From positions 1 to 64,000 of the forward strand of contig BCKC01000005.1 of the NCBI GenBank assembly GCA_001600455.1: a stretch of DNA of 64,000 nucleotides, written 5' to 3'. The notes under the pieces were generated by a model. The model did not search any database. It was not told the origin of the DNA and saw nothing but the letters and a program-made list of their open reading frames with translations. Origin of the DNA: Endocalyx cinctus (taxonomy: Eukaryota > Ascomycota > Sordariomycetes > Amphisphaeriales > Apiosporaceae). Shown here in pieces: positions 43,999-55,474 of the stretch; the first letter of the stretch is position 1; each line of letters begins with the position of its first letter. The position numbers were made by a program, and so were the translations under genes.

Positions 43999-44637
43999 TT
44001 ACGCGATATTCTTACCCAACCACTCACTCCACTGCTCCTTCGTCCATCCCGAACTAACATCATTCGCGACGACGCCGTCGAAGATGGCGGTGGGACTGAC
44101 GTGGACACCGATCAGCCGATCCATCTTGACGAGCACCTTGAAGTCGTTAGTGACCTTGTTTCCCGTGTTCATACTTCCGTCCTCGGCCGGCTTATCGCTA
44201 ATGACGAGAAGGTCGTAGACCGCCTTCTCCTCGACGCCGACCTCGTCGGCCGCCAGCTTAGCCAGACGAGCGTACGTCTGGTTACGCGTCTCGTTGACGA
44301 CGCTCACGTCGAAGTATTCCTTCTGGTGCTTGAACAGCGAATCGCTGTAAGCCCAGAACTTCTCCGGCGCCAGCTTGAGGACGGCTAAGGCGGCCTCGTG
44401 CGTTAGCGTCGAGGAGGGGTGCCACGGCTGCACGTGCTGGCGGAAGACGACCGAGACCTTAGACGACCATTGAGGGGACGACTCGATCATGGGAATAACT
44501 ACGTGGTATAAGGTATTGAAGATGCGCGCCGAGAACGGACAAACGTAGTCAAGGTAGACCTCTAGAGTGTGGGTCGTGGGCGCGGGGGTTGACCCGAATT
44601 GGAGTTTTTGGGCGGCGAATTTAGGTGGTACGGCCAT
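43999..44637 (-). CDS. DsbA/thioredoxin-fold protein
   Basis: One exon on the minus strand, 212 residues without a signal peptide. The N-terminal strand Leu-Glu-Val-Tyr-Leu-Asp-Tyr-Val-Cys-Pro-Phe-Ser-Ala-Arg (Cys33) is the start of a thioredoxin-like DsbA domain. The later Val-His-Val-Ser-Pro-Thr-Ala-Ile-Phe-Asp-Gly contains the cis-proline typical of the fold. The second cysteine of a redox CxxC pair is replaced by Ser, so dithiol exchange is unlikely; a glutathione- or thiol-binding role is more plausible. Probably cytosolic. Substrate unknown. Confidence 0.85.
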   Translation of the reverse strand: MAVPPKFAAQKLQFGSTPAPTTHTLEVYLDYVCPFSARIFNTLYHVVIPMIESSPQWSSKVSVVFRQHVQPWHPSSTLTHEAALAVLKLAPEKFWAYSDSLFKHQKEYFDVSVVNETRNQTYARLAKLAADEVGVEEKAVYDLLVISDKPAEDGSMNTGNKVTNDFKVLVKMDRLIGVHVSPTAIFDGVVANDVSSGWTKEQWSEWLGKNIA

Positions 44638-45570
44638 TGTTCCCGTCGACTTTGAGTTGGAGAATTGCTTTTTACTAATGAATACGTATAGATTTAATTA
44701 ATTGATTGATTGATTAGGTGATGAGCCTCTTTTCCTTTTTGCTCTAACTTTTTAAGAACTGAGAAATAATGGGTTAAGTTCGGCCGAGTCCTAAGGCTAA
44801 TAGGCAACAGGTAATTCTTATGAATGAGGTACCGTTGCTTACTGGGATTTCAAAAGTGATACAAGAGTAGTGGGAGTATCTGAAGTTCGGAAAAGCTGAA
44901 TGAATGAGAGATAGGCAGGGCCGGTAAATATATATAAATATATTACAGGAAAGATGGTGGAAAAGTTGGGTTACGAATAATATAAGACGAAGGTAATAAC
45001 GATAATCATGTTCCGGCGTATCGGAGTGACGCCATACATACATAAAAAGCACGCCCACTACATGCAAGCAGCCTTTATAATTTGAGATAGCCATTACTTA
45101 GGGGTATGGACAGTGGATGTCACTCACCTACGTAGTAACTTGTACACTTCCCCCCACCGACGCTAAAAACAACTTGGGATCGCGCAAACGTCGGCCTTCG
45201 GGCCTAAGAGACTGGACATTATATGTCGTACACATAAATGAATGGCAATTCTTGTGTGAACAAGTAAGTATTTGTCAAGAATGATAAGTCTTTGTATCAT
45301 GTTTACGCCCAAGTCGCTGGCTGATCTGATGGATCTACAGGGGCTGAGGGGCAAATTGGCTGATAGCAGTTCCATGTCATATTACGCGAGATCCTACGCA
45401 AATATCGCGATGCATAATATAATTATATCAAATACCTCTTTTTTAAATTTTATTCTTTTTATTCTCTTTTGAAATTTACCTTATCCATCTTTGTATTGGA
45501 TAGCATATATCAGAGAACAAGGAGGTCGAGAGGGAAGGGGAAAAGGAAAAGAAAAGAATAAAAAAAAAGT
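44638..45570. other. Intergenic stretch
   Basis: AT-rich region between two minus-strand genes. Short frames on both strands lack protein character. It should hold the promoter of the DsbA-fold gene at its left side and the 3' end of the dioxygenase gene at its right. Confidence 0.6.
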
Positions 45571-46852
45571 TTAAACAGTATTCTTCGCGATGATACCCCT
45601 AGCGAATTCGCCGAAGGTAATGTGCTGATCCAAGTCGACTTCCTCCTCCAAATTCGGCTGCGTAAAAACGGCCAGGGTGTTACGGGCAATACCCGGGGCG
45701 TAAGCACCCCTAACCGAGTGCTCGACCGCCTTAAACTTGCCTCGCGTGATCCTTTCCAGCGTCTCCCCCGTCTGGAAAGCAATGCAGTCTCTCGGGATCT
45801 TGACCTGTACCGGTACGCCCTTCCTATCGTTGATCCAGAGACCGGCCTTCGGATCTGGCGACGTCGGCAACTCCTCCAATATCGGTAAGGACTCCGGTAT
45901 CCCGGTCGCCGTGTGCGCGTGCGGCTTCGCGTCGATCTTGGCCTCGTCTATGAACATGGCCGAGGTGAGGCCCGTCAGACAGCCGTGGTCCTTGTGCACG
46001 GCGCACCAGTTATCCTCCTCGGATTTCCCCCCTTTCGCCATCGCCTCCTCGCTCATGGGGTAGTAGTGGAGGAGCCTAGCCTTGGTCGTCAGCGAGGATT
46101 CGACCACCTTCTCGACGTATCCTTCCGGGTATCCGGGTATCTCCTTCTCGGCGAATCGGTCGCAGGCTCGGGCCACCAGCACGGCGACGTCGATGATCAG
46201 CCGGCACATCTGCTCCATAGTAGGACGAAATCCGGGAAGCATCTCCTTCGGCGGCCACGAGTTCGGCGCTAGATACTCCGGAAACTCGGAAAGCGGGAAC
46301 CTATCTGTCGGCTTAGCCGACTCTAGAGCCGGGTCTACGTAGAAGGCGCAGTTGGCGTAAAAGGAGCCTTTGAAATCGTCGGCACCTCCGTCTTTCAGCT
46401 TTTCCTTGCCTTTGGACCAGCCCACTAGGTATTTGGCCGCCTCATTTGTGAATTGCTCTATCGTAGAATTTCGTTAGACATCTTGTTATTATTGTTATTA
46501 TTTTGGCCCCTCTCTTCCATGTTCTCTCCCTAATTCAACTTTCGCTAGGCCCGTGCCCACTTACCAAATTCTGCCTCGGTCAGATTTCCCATGTATGAAG
46601 CGTAAGACAACAGTTTGCGCCTCAGCTCCGGAAACTCGACTGGGATATCTTTCACTACCATGATACCCAACGATTCGGGGCCGAAAGCCTCTTGCAAGAT
46701 GTCGAAAGAAACATTTCCTACATTTTTATTTTCCCGCTTCTGTTAGTATTCGCGATAGATCGCGTGATGCAATTTATTCGATATATGTAGGTGGAGACTT
46801 TACCACTTTTCAGATCGGCTAGCGATACTATGACAGGCTGTGCCGTTGCCAT
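45571..46852 (-). CDS. 2-oxoglutarate/Fe(II) dioxygenase, isopenicillin-N-synthase-like
   Basis: Three exons on the minus strand (46852-46804, 46717-46565, 46457-45571) join in phase to 362 residues. It belongs to the plant- and fungus-type non-haem iron oxygenases. The iron-binding His222 and Asp224 are in His-Lys-Asp-His-Gly, and the distal His314 is in Glu-His-Ser-Val-Arg. The arginine expected to hold 2-oxoglutarate is in Ala-Arg-Asn-Thr (Arg326), where the usual partner two residues on is Ser but here is Thr. The protein has the typical N-terminal DIOX_N block spread over exons 1-3. Reaction and substrate cannot be read from the sequence. Cytosolic. Confidence 0.88.
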
Positions 46853-47467
46853 GATGGACAGGAATGTATTTTCTAGTAGGAATGAGAGAAACAGTAATAT
46901 GTACAGGTGAAAGAATAGGAATGGTATATCAGGAGGATGTAATTTAATTCTCACGATAGCCTTGCTATAAATAAAAAAACGAATAGAATCGTTCGTTTTA
47001 AAAAAAATGAAGATTTCTAGAAACCCGCCAAGAACCTAAAGCCGGAGTACTCCGCGATCTGGTTTAGGAGATTTCCGTGACAACCTACACTACAATATTC
47101 TTTTTTTTTTTTTTTTTCCTCTCTCTCTTTACATTGAATATTAGGTAATTGCTGGGTCCGGATGCGCTATATTGTAATTATTATACCCCGGAGCATTCCC
47201 TAAACTAGATTGTACTAAGCCCTAATATAGCAGTTAATGGTACCTAATGCGCTATACTCTAAGCTTAGATTCTTCATGCGAAACAGTGAATCTAATAATG
47301 AGCAGAGAACCCGCCCCCCTCCCGGCCCCTCCAAACCTCAGCAACACTCATCTCGGAAGGGTATGATTCGTGTCTTGCATAATACAATGAACATTGAGGT
47401 GAAATATTTTCTACTTCTTTGAATTCGATCAGGAAAGAGAACGAAGAAAGACAAGCAAGCGAAGCGA
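46853..47467. other. Intergenic stretch
   Basis: Promoter side of the dioxygenase and 3' side of the SDR gene. A poly-T tract lies at about 47101-47117. No gene. Confidence 0.6.
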
Positions 47468-48478
47468 TCATTGATATTGCGACGTCATCTCTACACAGAG
47501 ATCCCAGAACTCTTTCGCCCTACCTGAGCCCCCGTCTTCAGGTGATTTCATAGCTTCTACTAGATCACTCCTCAGATTATTGGAAACCCTTCCCCAGGGA
47601 AGGACATAACACCCATTTTTCTCTGCGGTGATATCCGTCGACAGTCCCGCGTAAAGCTGAGTCAGAGCGGCCAACTCGGGCTTATGCAGCAGCGGCCAAG
47701 CAAGGTACCGAACAGAGGGCGTGTGTCGAAAAAGGTTGGTCGACGCGGCGCCCGGGTTCGTCGCGATACTCACGATGCCGTCCGACGGTCCGAACCGTCG
47801 CGCAAATTCCGAGGAGACAAACATATTGCCGGCTTTGGAATTGTTGTACAACCTCGTCGCATCCGCCGGCGGCGAGCGAATCTCTGACATGATGATTCCA
47901 CCTTTTGGGGCCGTAAGCTCAACGGAATGACTGCTAGACCAGACGACGCGCACGGAACCAACCCCAGAACCAGATGACTCCGCGCTCTCACTTGACGCTG
48001 TTTTTACTTCAGATGCAGCTGTTTCTTTCAGCAGGGGGAGAAGAAGCTGCGTGAACAGGAACGGGCCGAGACAGTTAGTCGCTAATTGTAATTCGATCCC
48101 TTGCTTCGACACGCTACCGACGGGAGGGCGGGAAACCCCCGCGTTATTCCACAAAACATGCAGCTTCGACTCCTTTGCTTTGAAAGCAGCGACGGAAGCT
48201 TTGATGCTTTCAAGGTCGTCAAGCTCGAGATAGAGGAACTCGAGACGACCACCTTTATTGGTAGCGCTCTTAATCTCCTCGATAGCTTTAAGACCGATTA
48301 CTTCGGAACGACCGGCAATATAGACGCAAGCTTTTTTTCGGTAAAGCATTTTTGCTAGTTCATACCCGATACCCGATGCCCCGCCCGTGATGAGAAAGAC
48401 TCTGCCATCTAGCGACGGGACGTCGGCTTCAGTAAATTGAGGCTTTGGGGGGAAGAACTGGGACCAATGAGCGCCCAT
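47468..48478 (-). CDS. Short-chain dehydrogenase/reductase
   Basis: One exon on the minus strand, 336 residues. The classical SDR fold is visible: nucleotide motif Thr-Gly-Gly-Ala-Ser-Gly-Ile-Gly (31-38), Asn-Asn-Ala-Gly (111-114), and the catalytic pair in Tyr211-X-X-X-Lys215. The serine lies in Ser-Ser-Ser-His near 181-183. The N-terminal sequence before the domain and the long Ser/Glu-rich insert (about 151-174) are typical of fungal members related to retinol dehydrogenase-like and WW-oxidoreductase-like SDRs. It should oxidise or reduce a hydroxyl/keto group with NAD(P). Substrate unknown. Confidence 0.92.
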   Translation of the reverse strand: MGAHWSQFFPPKPQFTEADVPSLDGRVFLITGGASGIGYELAKMLYRKKACVYIAGRSEVIGLKAIEEIKSATNKGGRLEFLYLELDDLESIKASVAAFKAKESKLHVLWNNAGVSRPPVGSVSKQGIELQLATNCLGPFLFTQLLLPLLKETAASEVKTASSESAESSGSGVGSVRVVWSSSHSVELTAPKGGIIMSEIRSPPADATRLYNNSKAGNMFVSSEFARRFGPSDGIVSIATNPGAASTNLFRHTPSVRYLAWPLLHKPELAALTQLYAGLSTDITAEKNGCYVLPWGRVSNNLRSDLVEAMKSPEDGGSGRAKEFWDLCVEMTSQYQ

Positions 48479-49250
48479 ATTGTTCGTAACTAAAAGAAAA
48501 AGAAATCGGGTTTAAAACGAACAAGAAAGATTTGACTGGTTGGCTTCACTTGTCTGCGTGGTACTATCTCTTTTCATGAATGATTTAACAAATCACGTAA
48601 CTTTAAGCAGTAACATTTTTATCACTCCCAAGTGGGAAACAGGCAGTTATTAGGACCAGAGTAGGTTGCTTATCGAAGCTGAATACAGTTGAAGCTACTC
48701 ATGCAGACGATTATAACACCGCAGGTAACCATTATAAGCCCGGCCTAAAATTGAATTCGATTAGGAAATAGATGAATCCTACGAAAGGTGGGGAGCCAAC
48801 AGCTCTGTTGGTTTACCGTTTCATTGCATCATACTCCCCTTCCAATTACCACGCCGGCCCAGTCTCCAAATGAGCTGTAAACAATAACTGATAGAAGGAT
48901 CCTGATCCATTTCAATATAATAGCGAACCAACTGCGTTGTTTTCGAGCTGCCGCTGACCAGAACAAAATCACACTTTATTCATCCCCTCTGAAACTTATA
49001 CCCGTCTATGTACGTCTCTAAGCAATCAAGTTAAATGTGTGAGTCAAAATTACTTCTTCATTATCTAGCATTAAATCGAAGGTATGCTATCGTAATATGT
49101 AGGCTATAAATAAGGAACAAAAAGATCAAGACTATAAATTGACTTGATAATCGCATTTGGTTCCGTTCTTTCTCCTCTCTGTGTTCCTGCCCGCCGCTGC
49201 TGGAAAATCTGTATAATATTTTTGAAAGAAAGAACAGAAAAAAAAGTTGT
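48479..49250. other. Intergenic stretch
   Basis: About 770 bases upstream of the SDR and downstream of the P450, AT-rich, with no supported gene. Confidence 0.6.
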
Positions 49251-50932
49251 TCACACAGTAGTGCGTGGTGCTATACGCACCGCGATGGGTTTCTTCTCGA
49301 CCAACAAGAATGTTCTTAAACATTCCCATTTCAACGTTTTCTCTGGAACTGAGCTGAAGTCGAGCTTCCAGATCATTTTCGCGAGGGTCAGGCGCATCTC
49401 TGCCCATGCGAGCTGTTGGCCCATACAAGATCGCGGGCCGACGCTAAAAGGCTGAAACGCGTGACGTTTATCGTGGAAAAAGGGGGACGCGGGGTTTTCC
49501 ATCTCCCTGGATAGCCAGCGCTCGGGCAGGAACGAGGTTGGGGAATGGAAGTAGGCGGGGTCGCGGTTCATGCTATACGCTTGAATCGATACCGGAGTCT
49601 AGTAGTGAGCAGTAAACCTATGTTAGAGCAGGTAACGAGACAAGTATGTAACAGCTTTTTGTTGGACTTACACCACCTGGCAACCACATTCCGCATACAA
49701 TATCACCTTTGGCTGGTACTATTCTAGGAAGCATCCAAGGAATGGGTGGGCAGAGTCTTAAGCCCTCGCTGATTGTAGCGTTTAGATATGGTAGAGCTTG
49801 TAGGCTGTCAAGGTCTATATCTTCGTAATCTTGGAACCGTTCACGTATTTCACTTGCTAAAATATCAAGCTTATCAGGGTTTTGCACCAGATAATTAGTC
49901 GTCCCGCCTAAAACAGTTGCGGTTGTCTCACTTCCCGCCGTCGTGAGAACCATGAACGTTGCATTAAGCTCGCCTGAAGAAAAAGCCTGTTTATTCTTTC
50001 CGGAAATCACGTGAGACATGATATCGGGCCGCTCGACTTCGAGGTTTAGTCGTCGTTGCACTTTCTGAGCTATTTGGTTGTAGTGGTCTCTCTGCATCTT
50101 CTTCAGGGATTCTGGGATGCACTTCATCAGGATGATCTCTACCCAGGGATAAAATCTAGTTGCTGCGACGAATGAAGCGGCCTTCACACTGTTGAAAAGC
50201 AGTGCGATCCAGGGGTGAAACCGCGAGTTCTGAAGACAATCAAAGGACTCTCCAAAACCTAGATCACCGAATATATCAAAGGTCAGGAAGTGGAACCATG
50301 GTGCTATATTAAGCTCAACCCCACGCCCACTGCTACTATCTGATTTTTCATCAGTTTTCGCGCGATCAGCGAGTCGGTCGACAAGAAGGTCGACATACTG
50401 ATGCAGTATGGGCTCCTGTGCTTTTAACGCGCGGGTCGAGAATCCCGGGGTCAACGCTTTGCGCATACGAGCGTGATTATTAGGATCGATGGCGCTTATC
50501 AGAGAATCCGGGGTACCGGGTGATCTCTTCCACCAGACGGGATCTTTTAAGAATTGCTGCTGATGACCTGGGCGTAGTTGAAAGATATCGGTCCACGCAT
50601 CTCCACGCGCGAAAGTCACCTCATCTGGGGCGATACGCAGTATAGGTCCGTAGGTCCGGTGGAGTTCTTGGATGTCGTGTACGATGGTTCCATTGAGGAG
50701 CGCATACACGAACGGGAGTCGCGAAGCTGACCAAGTGTATGGGCCGGGTATGGCTGACAAAGGATGAAAGTAGACATTATAAAATCCTCGGAGGATAACG
50801 TACTAAAGCTTGTTAACCTACAATGTTTGGAATTTTTTGACTGTTTGGGTAAATAAATATACGCACAGAGAAGAATGAGAGTATAAAAGTAGATAGCGGC
50901 CCTAAGGCCAGTAAGTATTCGCCTATCGACAT
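49251..50932 (-). CDS. Cytochrome P450 monooxygenase
   Basis: Three exons on the minus strand (50932-50818, 50753-49672, 49598-49251) join in phase to 514 residues. The short first exon supplies the N-terminal membrane anchor (Tyr-Leu-Leu-Ala-Leu-Gly-Pro-Leu-Ser-Thr-Phe-Ile-Leu) and was found by splice phase; its exact donor is less certain than the rest. Then follow the proline hinge Ile-Pro-Gly-Pro, I-helix Ala-Gly-Ser-Glu-Thr-Thr, K-helix Glu-Gly-Leu-Arg, Pro-Glu-Arg-Trp, and the haem loop Phe-Ser-Val-Gly-Pro-Arg-Ser-Cys-Met-Gly with axial Cys457. All key residues are intact. It is an ER-bound oxygenase of the fungal benzoate/toxin-pathway-like clans; the substrate cannot be assigned. Confidence 0.92.
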
Positions 50933-51665
50933 GTGTAGTGTTTGCGAAACAAAGGTCAAATGTCCTATCTTCATCAGTTGATTTTTAAATAGAGGCTCAG
51001 GTTCATGTTTTTACTGTCATAAAGAAGCATTCCTCCAAATTAGTACGACATTACAGAAATAGGGAGGAAACGAAAGGTCAGAACGCCAACAGACAAAACA
51101 ATAAAAAAAAAAAGAGAGAAAGAGACTGAGAGAACGAGGTGGGGGGTTGAGTTAATTATACCTTGGCATCCCAATGAAGAAGTACTAGGTTACAACCAAC
51201 ATAACACAGGCTGACATCGTAAATCTGCACTCAGCTCAACCTACCGACGCGATAATGTGTTACATCGGTATAACTCAAACTACCAGTCTTGTGTTGCCAA
51301 AAAATTACTTACCGCGTCCAGCACGTAGTAGCTCGTAGTTAAGAAGTAATTAATGGTGTAATAAGTCACGAGACACATCTTCCCTTTTGTCCACTTATCA
51401 CAAATACTACCTAGGGCACTGTCCCTTTCAAAGTATTAGAACTCACATACTTACTCCAGCACTAGTCAATATATCCAGTTAACAGCTTTCATAGTTTAAG
51501 CAGCAAATCCTACAATTATCAAGAGTCAGGATTGCTAACCCATGTCCCCAGTGACCATGTTGGATATAACATATAACACTGGGAAGCATACTAAAATATT
51601 ATTAAACGATAAGCGATTTCCTTCCGCGACTGAGATATATCAGGCAGGAACATAAGAATAAAAGA
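50933..51665. other. Intergenic stretch
   Basis: Upstream of the P450 and downstream of the 637-residue protein gene. AT-rich with a poly-A-like tract at about 51101-51114. No gene. Confidence 0.6.
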
Positions 51666-53705
51666 CTATAGGGCAATGGTAGGATATGGCATTGTGACTG
51701 AATGAATAGGAGAAGGAGATGAAAAATGACTGAAAGTGTCTTGATTGATAGTAGAAAGCAAGCTAGGTAATGGCACGGTACAGGCACATATACCAAGTTC
51801 TTGTGATCCAAGCTTGTATCCGGAGCAATAACCAGTCTGCCCCTCTGAGCAGTATAAAACACATTCGTCGTCACTAAAGCAGTTAAAGCTTCCAGAACGC
51901 AAGCGACGACTACTGAATGGAGAAACGGATAAGGATGGGGCTATATTGAGTAGTTGTGCAGTCGAAGAAGTCGTAGATAGTGTATTGCAAACTGGGATGA
52001 CCTGTAGAGTGGGCCAGTTCCAATCGATCTTCCACTTCCAGGCATCCTCGGTAGTGGCGTGAGGGTTTACAGTCGAACGCAACACGTCATAAAGGTAAAT
52101 AAACTCGCGGTATTCTTTTATCTGGTCGTCGGTGAGAAGCTTATGATTGATCATACCTTCGACAATTTTCGAATCCTCGTATATGTTGTCGACCAAGTTT
52201 TTCATATCTTGCTGCAGTGTACTCCCCGTCGTGACATATGACGTGTAATCCTCCATAAAGCTCTTGTACCTGTCGGCAAATGACCATTTTTTGTTCAAAT
52301 AGATTGGTTCGCAAGCTAAGTTAGCATCAACGAGAATCCTAATGACAAGGGGGGAAAAGGTTAGCAAAAACCATCCGGAGGGGGAGACGATTTCACAATT
52401 AGTTGGACAAACCAGGCATTGTATATTCTCAAGTTCGTTCGCTGAACAGCCTCCGTTGCTTCGGGGAGGTTCATTATATCGAACGCGAGGGGCATTTGCT
52501 TCCAAAGTCTTAGCTTCTGTCGCATCAAATTCTTGACTCCGGTATGGCTAGCGCTGTCTTCCCAGCCATATTCCAGACGAGCTTTCATATCGTCGCTGAG
52601 AAGTAACGCTACATTCTCTTGGAGTCGGGTAGGGGTGAGAAGGGATGACTTTAATGAACTGTTATTAATGTCCCACTAGTGGCTAGGATACCAACAAGAC
52701 AAAGCAAGAACAAGAGAAGGATCTAACCTTGACATAAGCATTCGCTGCTCTATTCATCCCAATCATGTCTATCATAGACCACCAACCGGCCAAACTGTCC
52801 GAAACGAATCTCAGCAAGTTTCGAGTGCGCTTCTTCGGGACGCCCCCGTAGACGAGATAGAGGAAGTCGTCGCAGTTCATCTTATCCGCCGGGTTCGTCG
52901 AGGAATCCATGCTCGGGGCTTTCGGGTCGAGGAACGTGCCGGCGAATCGGTGAAGCCAGTTATTTTCGTAGACGTGATCAATCGTCGGTATCCAATCAAT
53001 TGAAGGGCGGCCTGGTGGAACCTGCGTGAGAGCCGAAGTCGTCGCGCTCTCGCCGTCGAGCAGGATCTGCTGCGGCTTCACGTAGGTGATGGAATAATGA
53101 CATTTTCCGTCGTCGGTGGTCTTTAGCCAGCGCGAGAACAAGTTCTGGCTGCCGGTCAGAAGACCGCTCGTCTCGTACGCCAGCAACCCTACGCCCGGAG
53201 GATAGCTCGGCGTCGTGACGACCGCCGCCGTTCCTCGCACAACCATGGAATCGGTGACGGAGCAGAAAAGGCCGGAAGACGTTAATCCCAGTGTCGAGAA
53301 GGGGGCAGCCTTCATCTTCGGCAGTGCACCTTGTGCCTTGATATTCGGGTACAGGCCGTCTAAAATTAGACTTTCCCAGTCGCCCGACCATTCGTCGGGA
53401 TCGCCATACTCTACGTTAGGGAGTTCCTGATCCCACAATTCCATGTCGGGACATCTAAAGCCGCAATCATTGCCTAATGGCGCTCCGATGTCTCCCGTGA
53501 TCGTGGGAGGCGGGAAAGTTGTCGGGCAGACAGCGGAAAGTGGGTCGGTAGTATCACCTCGCAGGAATACGCCAGATGATTCCGGAGTGAGATGTACAGG
53601 AGGTACTTCGACGTAAATTTGAGTCTTTGTTACTATTTGAGACTGGAAAGCGGTCCAGGCGGACGAATTGATAAAAAGAGAAGTGTTCGCGGTGAAGACG
53701 CTCAT
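51666..53705 (-). CDS. Uncharacterised fungal protein with cysteine-rich C-terminal segment
   Basis: Three exons on the minus strand (53705-52728, 52675-52413, 52338-51666) join in phase to 637 residues. The second intron uses a weak GTTTGT donor but restores a coherent reading. No known domain is recognised. The N-terminal part is rich in Thr, Pro and aromatic residues (Trp-Asp-Gln-Glu-Leu-Pro, Glu-Trp-Ser-Gly-Asp-Trp-Glu). A segment near the C terminus carries seven cysteines spaced like a small disulfide domain (Cys-Phe-Ser-Asp-Asp-Glu-Cys ... Gly-Ile-Cys-Ala-Cys). This argues for a secreted protein, yet the start at 53705 lacks a clear signal peptide, so a 5' exon may be missing. Function unknown. 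Confidence 0.7.
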
Positions 53706-54357
53706 TTTTCCCGAGAAGTTTATTGAAGGCTTGGAGTTAATATAGATGGCAAAGTGCAATTTAGAGAAGCATGTGCTCAGAACTTGATCGATTTCTAGCT
53801 ATCAGAAAATCATACCGAGAGAATATGAGCTTATATGTTCCAATATTTAAGAAATAGGATCCTATATGTCATAAAGTAGCTTTACCACCATATGGGTGAG
53901 TACCATATCTCCTCCGTCGCCACGAACCGACCGATATATCGGAAAGAGAGGTTACTTCTTCATAAATCTCTCATGTTTCAAGCCGAGTGCCTCCTGTTCT
54001 TCATCCAAAAGGCTTACTATTGGCCCGCTCATTGGCGTCGTCGCAGATATTATCATTATCTCAATCAATAACTACGTAGAAAAGGGTGACTTAATGATTG
54101 CCTCTGGATCAGTCGTAAGGTGCTTACGTATGCTTATTTCATGTTTTTCTATCGGCATGTAGACTAGCGTGTGTGTTTGTGTCCCTATGTGCACTCTTCT
54201 CATGGATAGGCGACGATCAAAAGATATATGTCATAAAAATATCAGCTGTTATCCTGAATTTACCGATAATGAAACATCGTACGTATAGTTTCCACTGAGA
54301 TTGTTTGTTGATGCGAGGAAGTGTCACAATAACAGCTCTAAGTAAAATTCAAGCGTA
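53706..54357. other. Intergenic stretch
   Basis: AT-rich region upstream of the 637-residue protein. An undetected 5' exon of that gene could lie here. Nothing else recognised. Confidence 0.5.
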
Positions 54358-54363
54358 ATACAT

Positions 54364-54687
54364 CAGCTGCAGGAGGAGATCCAGGGCGCGTTTACCTCGC
54401 ACGGAGCCATATCAGAAATCTCGACAAGACCTCTGCATTACCTAAGTGCCGTTTGTCTCGAAGCGATGCGTACGTGCTCTCCTCTTGCTTTTTCTCCGCC
54501 GAGAATCGTACCCGAAGGTAGTGATTCAGTGGACGGGCACTTTCTACCACTAGATCTAGGAGCAGTTAGGAAAGGTAAAACAGTTCACCTCGCTGCCCTG
54601 AAAGACAGGATTGATGAAGAGAAGTTGTGTGAGCGAACAAACATTCATTTCACCGATGTAATGTTTTTTTTATCTGGGCGAACTTAA
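54364..54687 (+). pseudogene. Cytochrome P450 gene fragment
   Basis: The plus-strand frame encodes the J/K-helix part of a fungal P450: Leu-Gln-Glu-Glu-Ile, Pro-Leu-His-Tyr-Leu-Ser-Ala-Val-Cys-Leu-Glu-Ala-Met-Arg (ExxR) and Pro-Arg-Ile-Val-Pro-Glu-Gly. It then passes without a stop into a charged stretch (Ala-Ala-Leu-Lys-Asp-Arg-Ile-Asp-Glu-Glu) that looks more like the region normally well before the K-helix. Haem loop, I-helix and N terminus are absent. It is a relic, possibly rearranged, and is a different P450 from the intact gene at 49-51 kb. Confidence 0.6.
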
Positions 54688-55387
54688 GACGCGCCTTCAA
54701 TGTCATTAGATTAGTGAATATAGGGTAACTTCAGAGATGCCTCATTTCTTCGAGGATACGCACGACGAGTTTATGGCATCAGGATAGTGGAGGGAGGCGA
54801 GGTGGGGAAACTTTGGCTTAATCACTCAATCACCGTTTGAGCAACTGGTATAGACCGAGATATTACATACTCAGTGTCTTGGTTCTTGCCGTGATGGGGT
54901 CATAGATATTTTTTTTAAGGTGACCGTGTACGACTGGAGCAAACTGAAGATGTGCTAATTATAGATATAGTCCCTTCCACACATACGGATACACATACAC
55001 CAACATATATTTAATATTAACAAAAGATTACCACGATTCGAAAATGATTAGCCTCGATATTTCAGATATTTCTCTTATTAGGTATAGTCTCCTACGAGGT
55101 TTTATAGCAAACACTCAAAAATCGTACGGTTTAGATAGTTGAGGTACGTTGTAAACTTCGTCAACTCATAACTACAGTCCACATACGAGTCTCTATCATT
55201 CTGAGATTATTTTGACAATGATGTAATAGCATAAATAATTTCAAATTGTGTGATACAAGCTACTAATAAGTATTTAGATATTCTTATTCCTTATGTTCAA
55301 TATATAATATGAGAGAGCCCAAAAAAACTAACCAAGAGAGAAAGAGAAAGAGAAAGAAAAGAAAAAAAAAAAAAAAAAAAAGATTTT
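54688..55387. other. AT-rich stretch without genes
   Basis: 700 bases of AT-rich sequence ending in a purine-rich tract (about 55333-55381) directly beside the tRNA-like gene. No open frame of note. Confidence 0.6.
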
Positions 55388-55474
55388 GGGTCTAAGCAGG
55401 AATCGAACCTGCTTTGGCCGCTTACGGACGGTATCTTGGACCAAGCACCACAACTAGACCATCATATCAGACCC
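55388..55474 (-). tRNA. Probable tRNA with intron, isotype unresolved
   Basis: On the minus strand the ends GGTCTGA and TTAGACC pair over seven bases (one GU), and a perfect T-arm GCAGG-TTCGATT-CCTGC with a consensus B box precedes the 3' end. A GGTCTAGTTG D-loop like that of many eukaryotic tRNAs is present. At about 86 bases it is some 13 longer than a plain tRNA, so an intron after the anticodon is likely. The minus-strand 3' flank begins with AAAATCT, a weak Pol III stop. D-stem and anticodon stem do not fold cleanly by eye, so the anticodon (Pro, Gln or Trp are candidates) is not assigned and a decayed tRNA remains possible. Confidence 0.6.

Noticed and set aside
45913..46272. 119-codon plus-strand frame
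   Set aside because: Antisense to the 2OG-Fe(II) dioxygenase.
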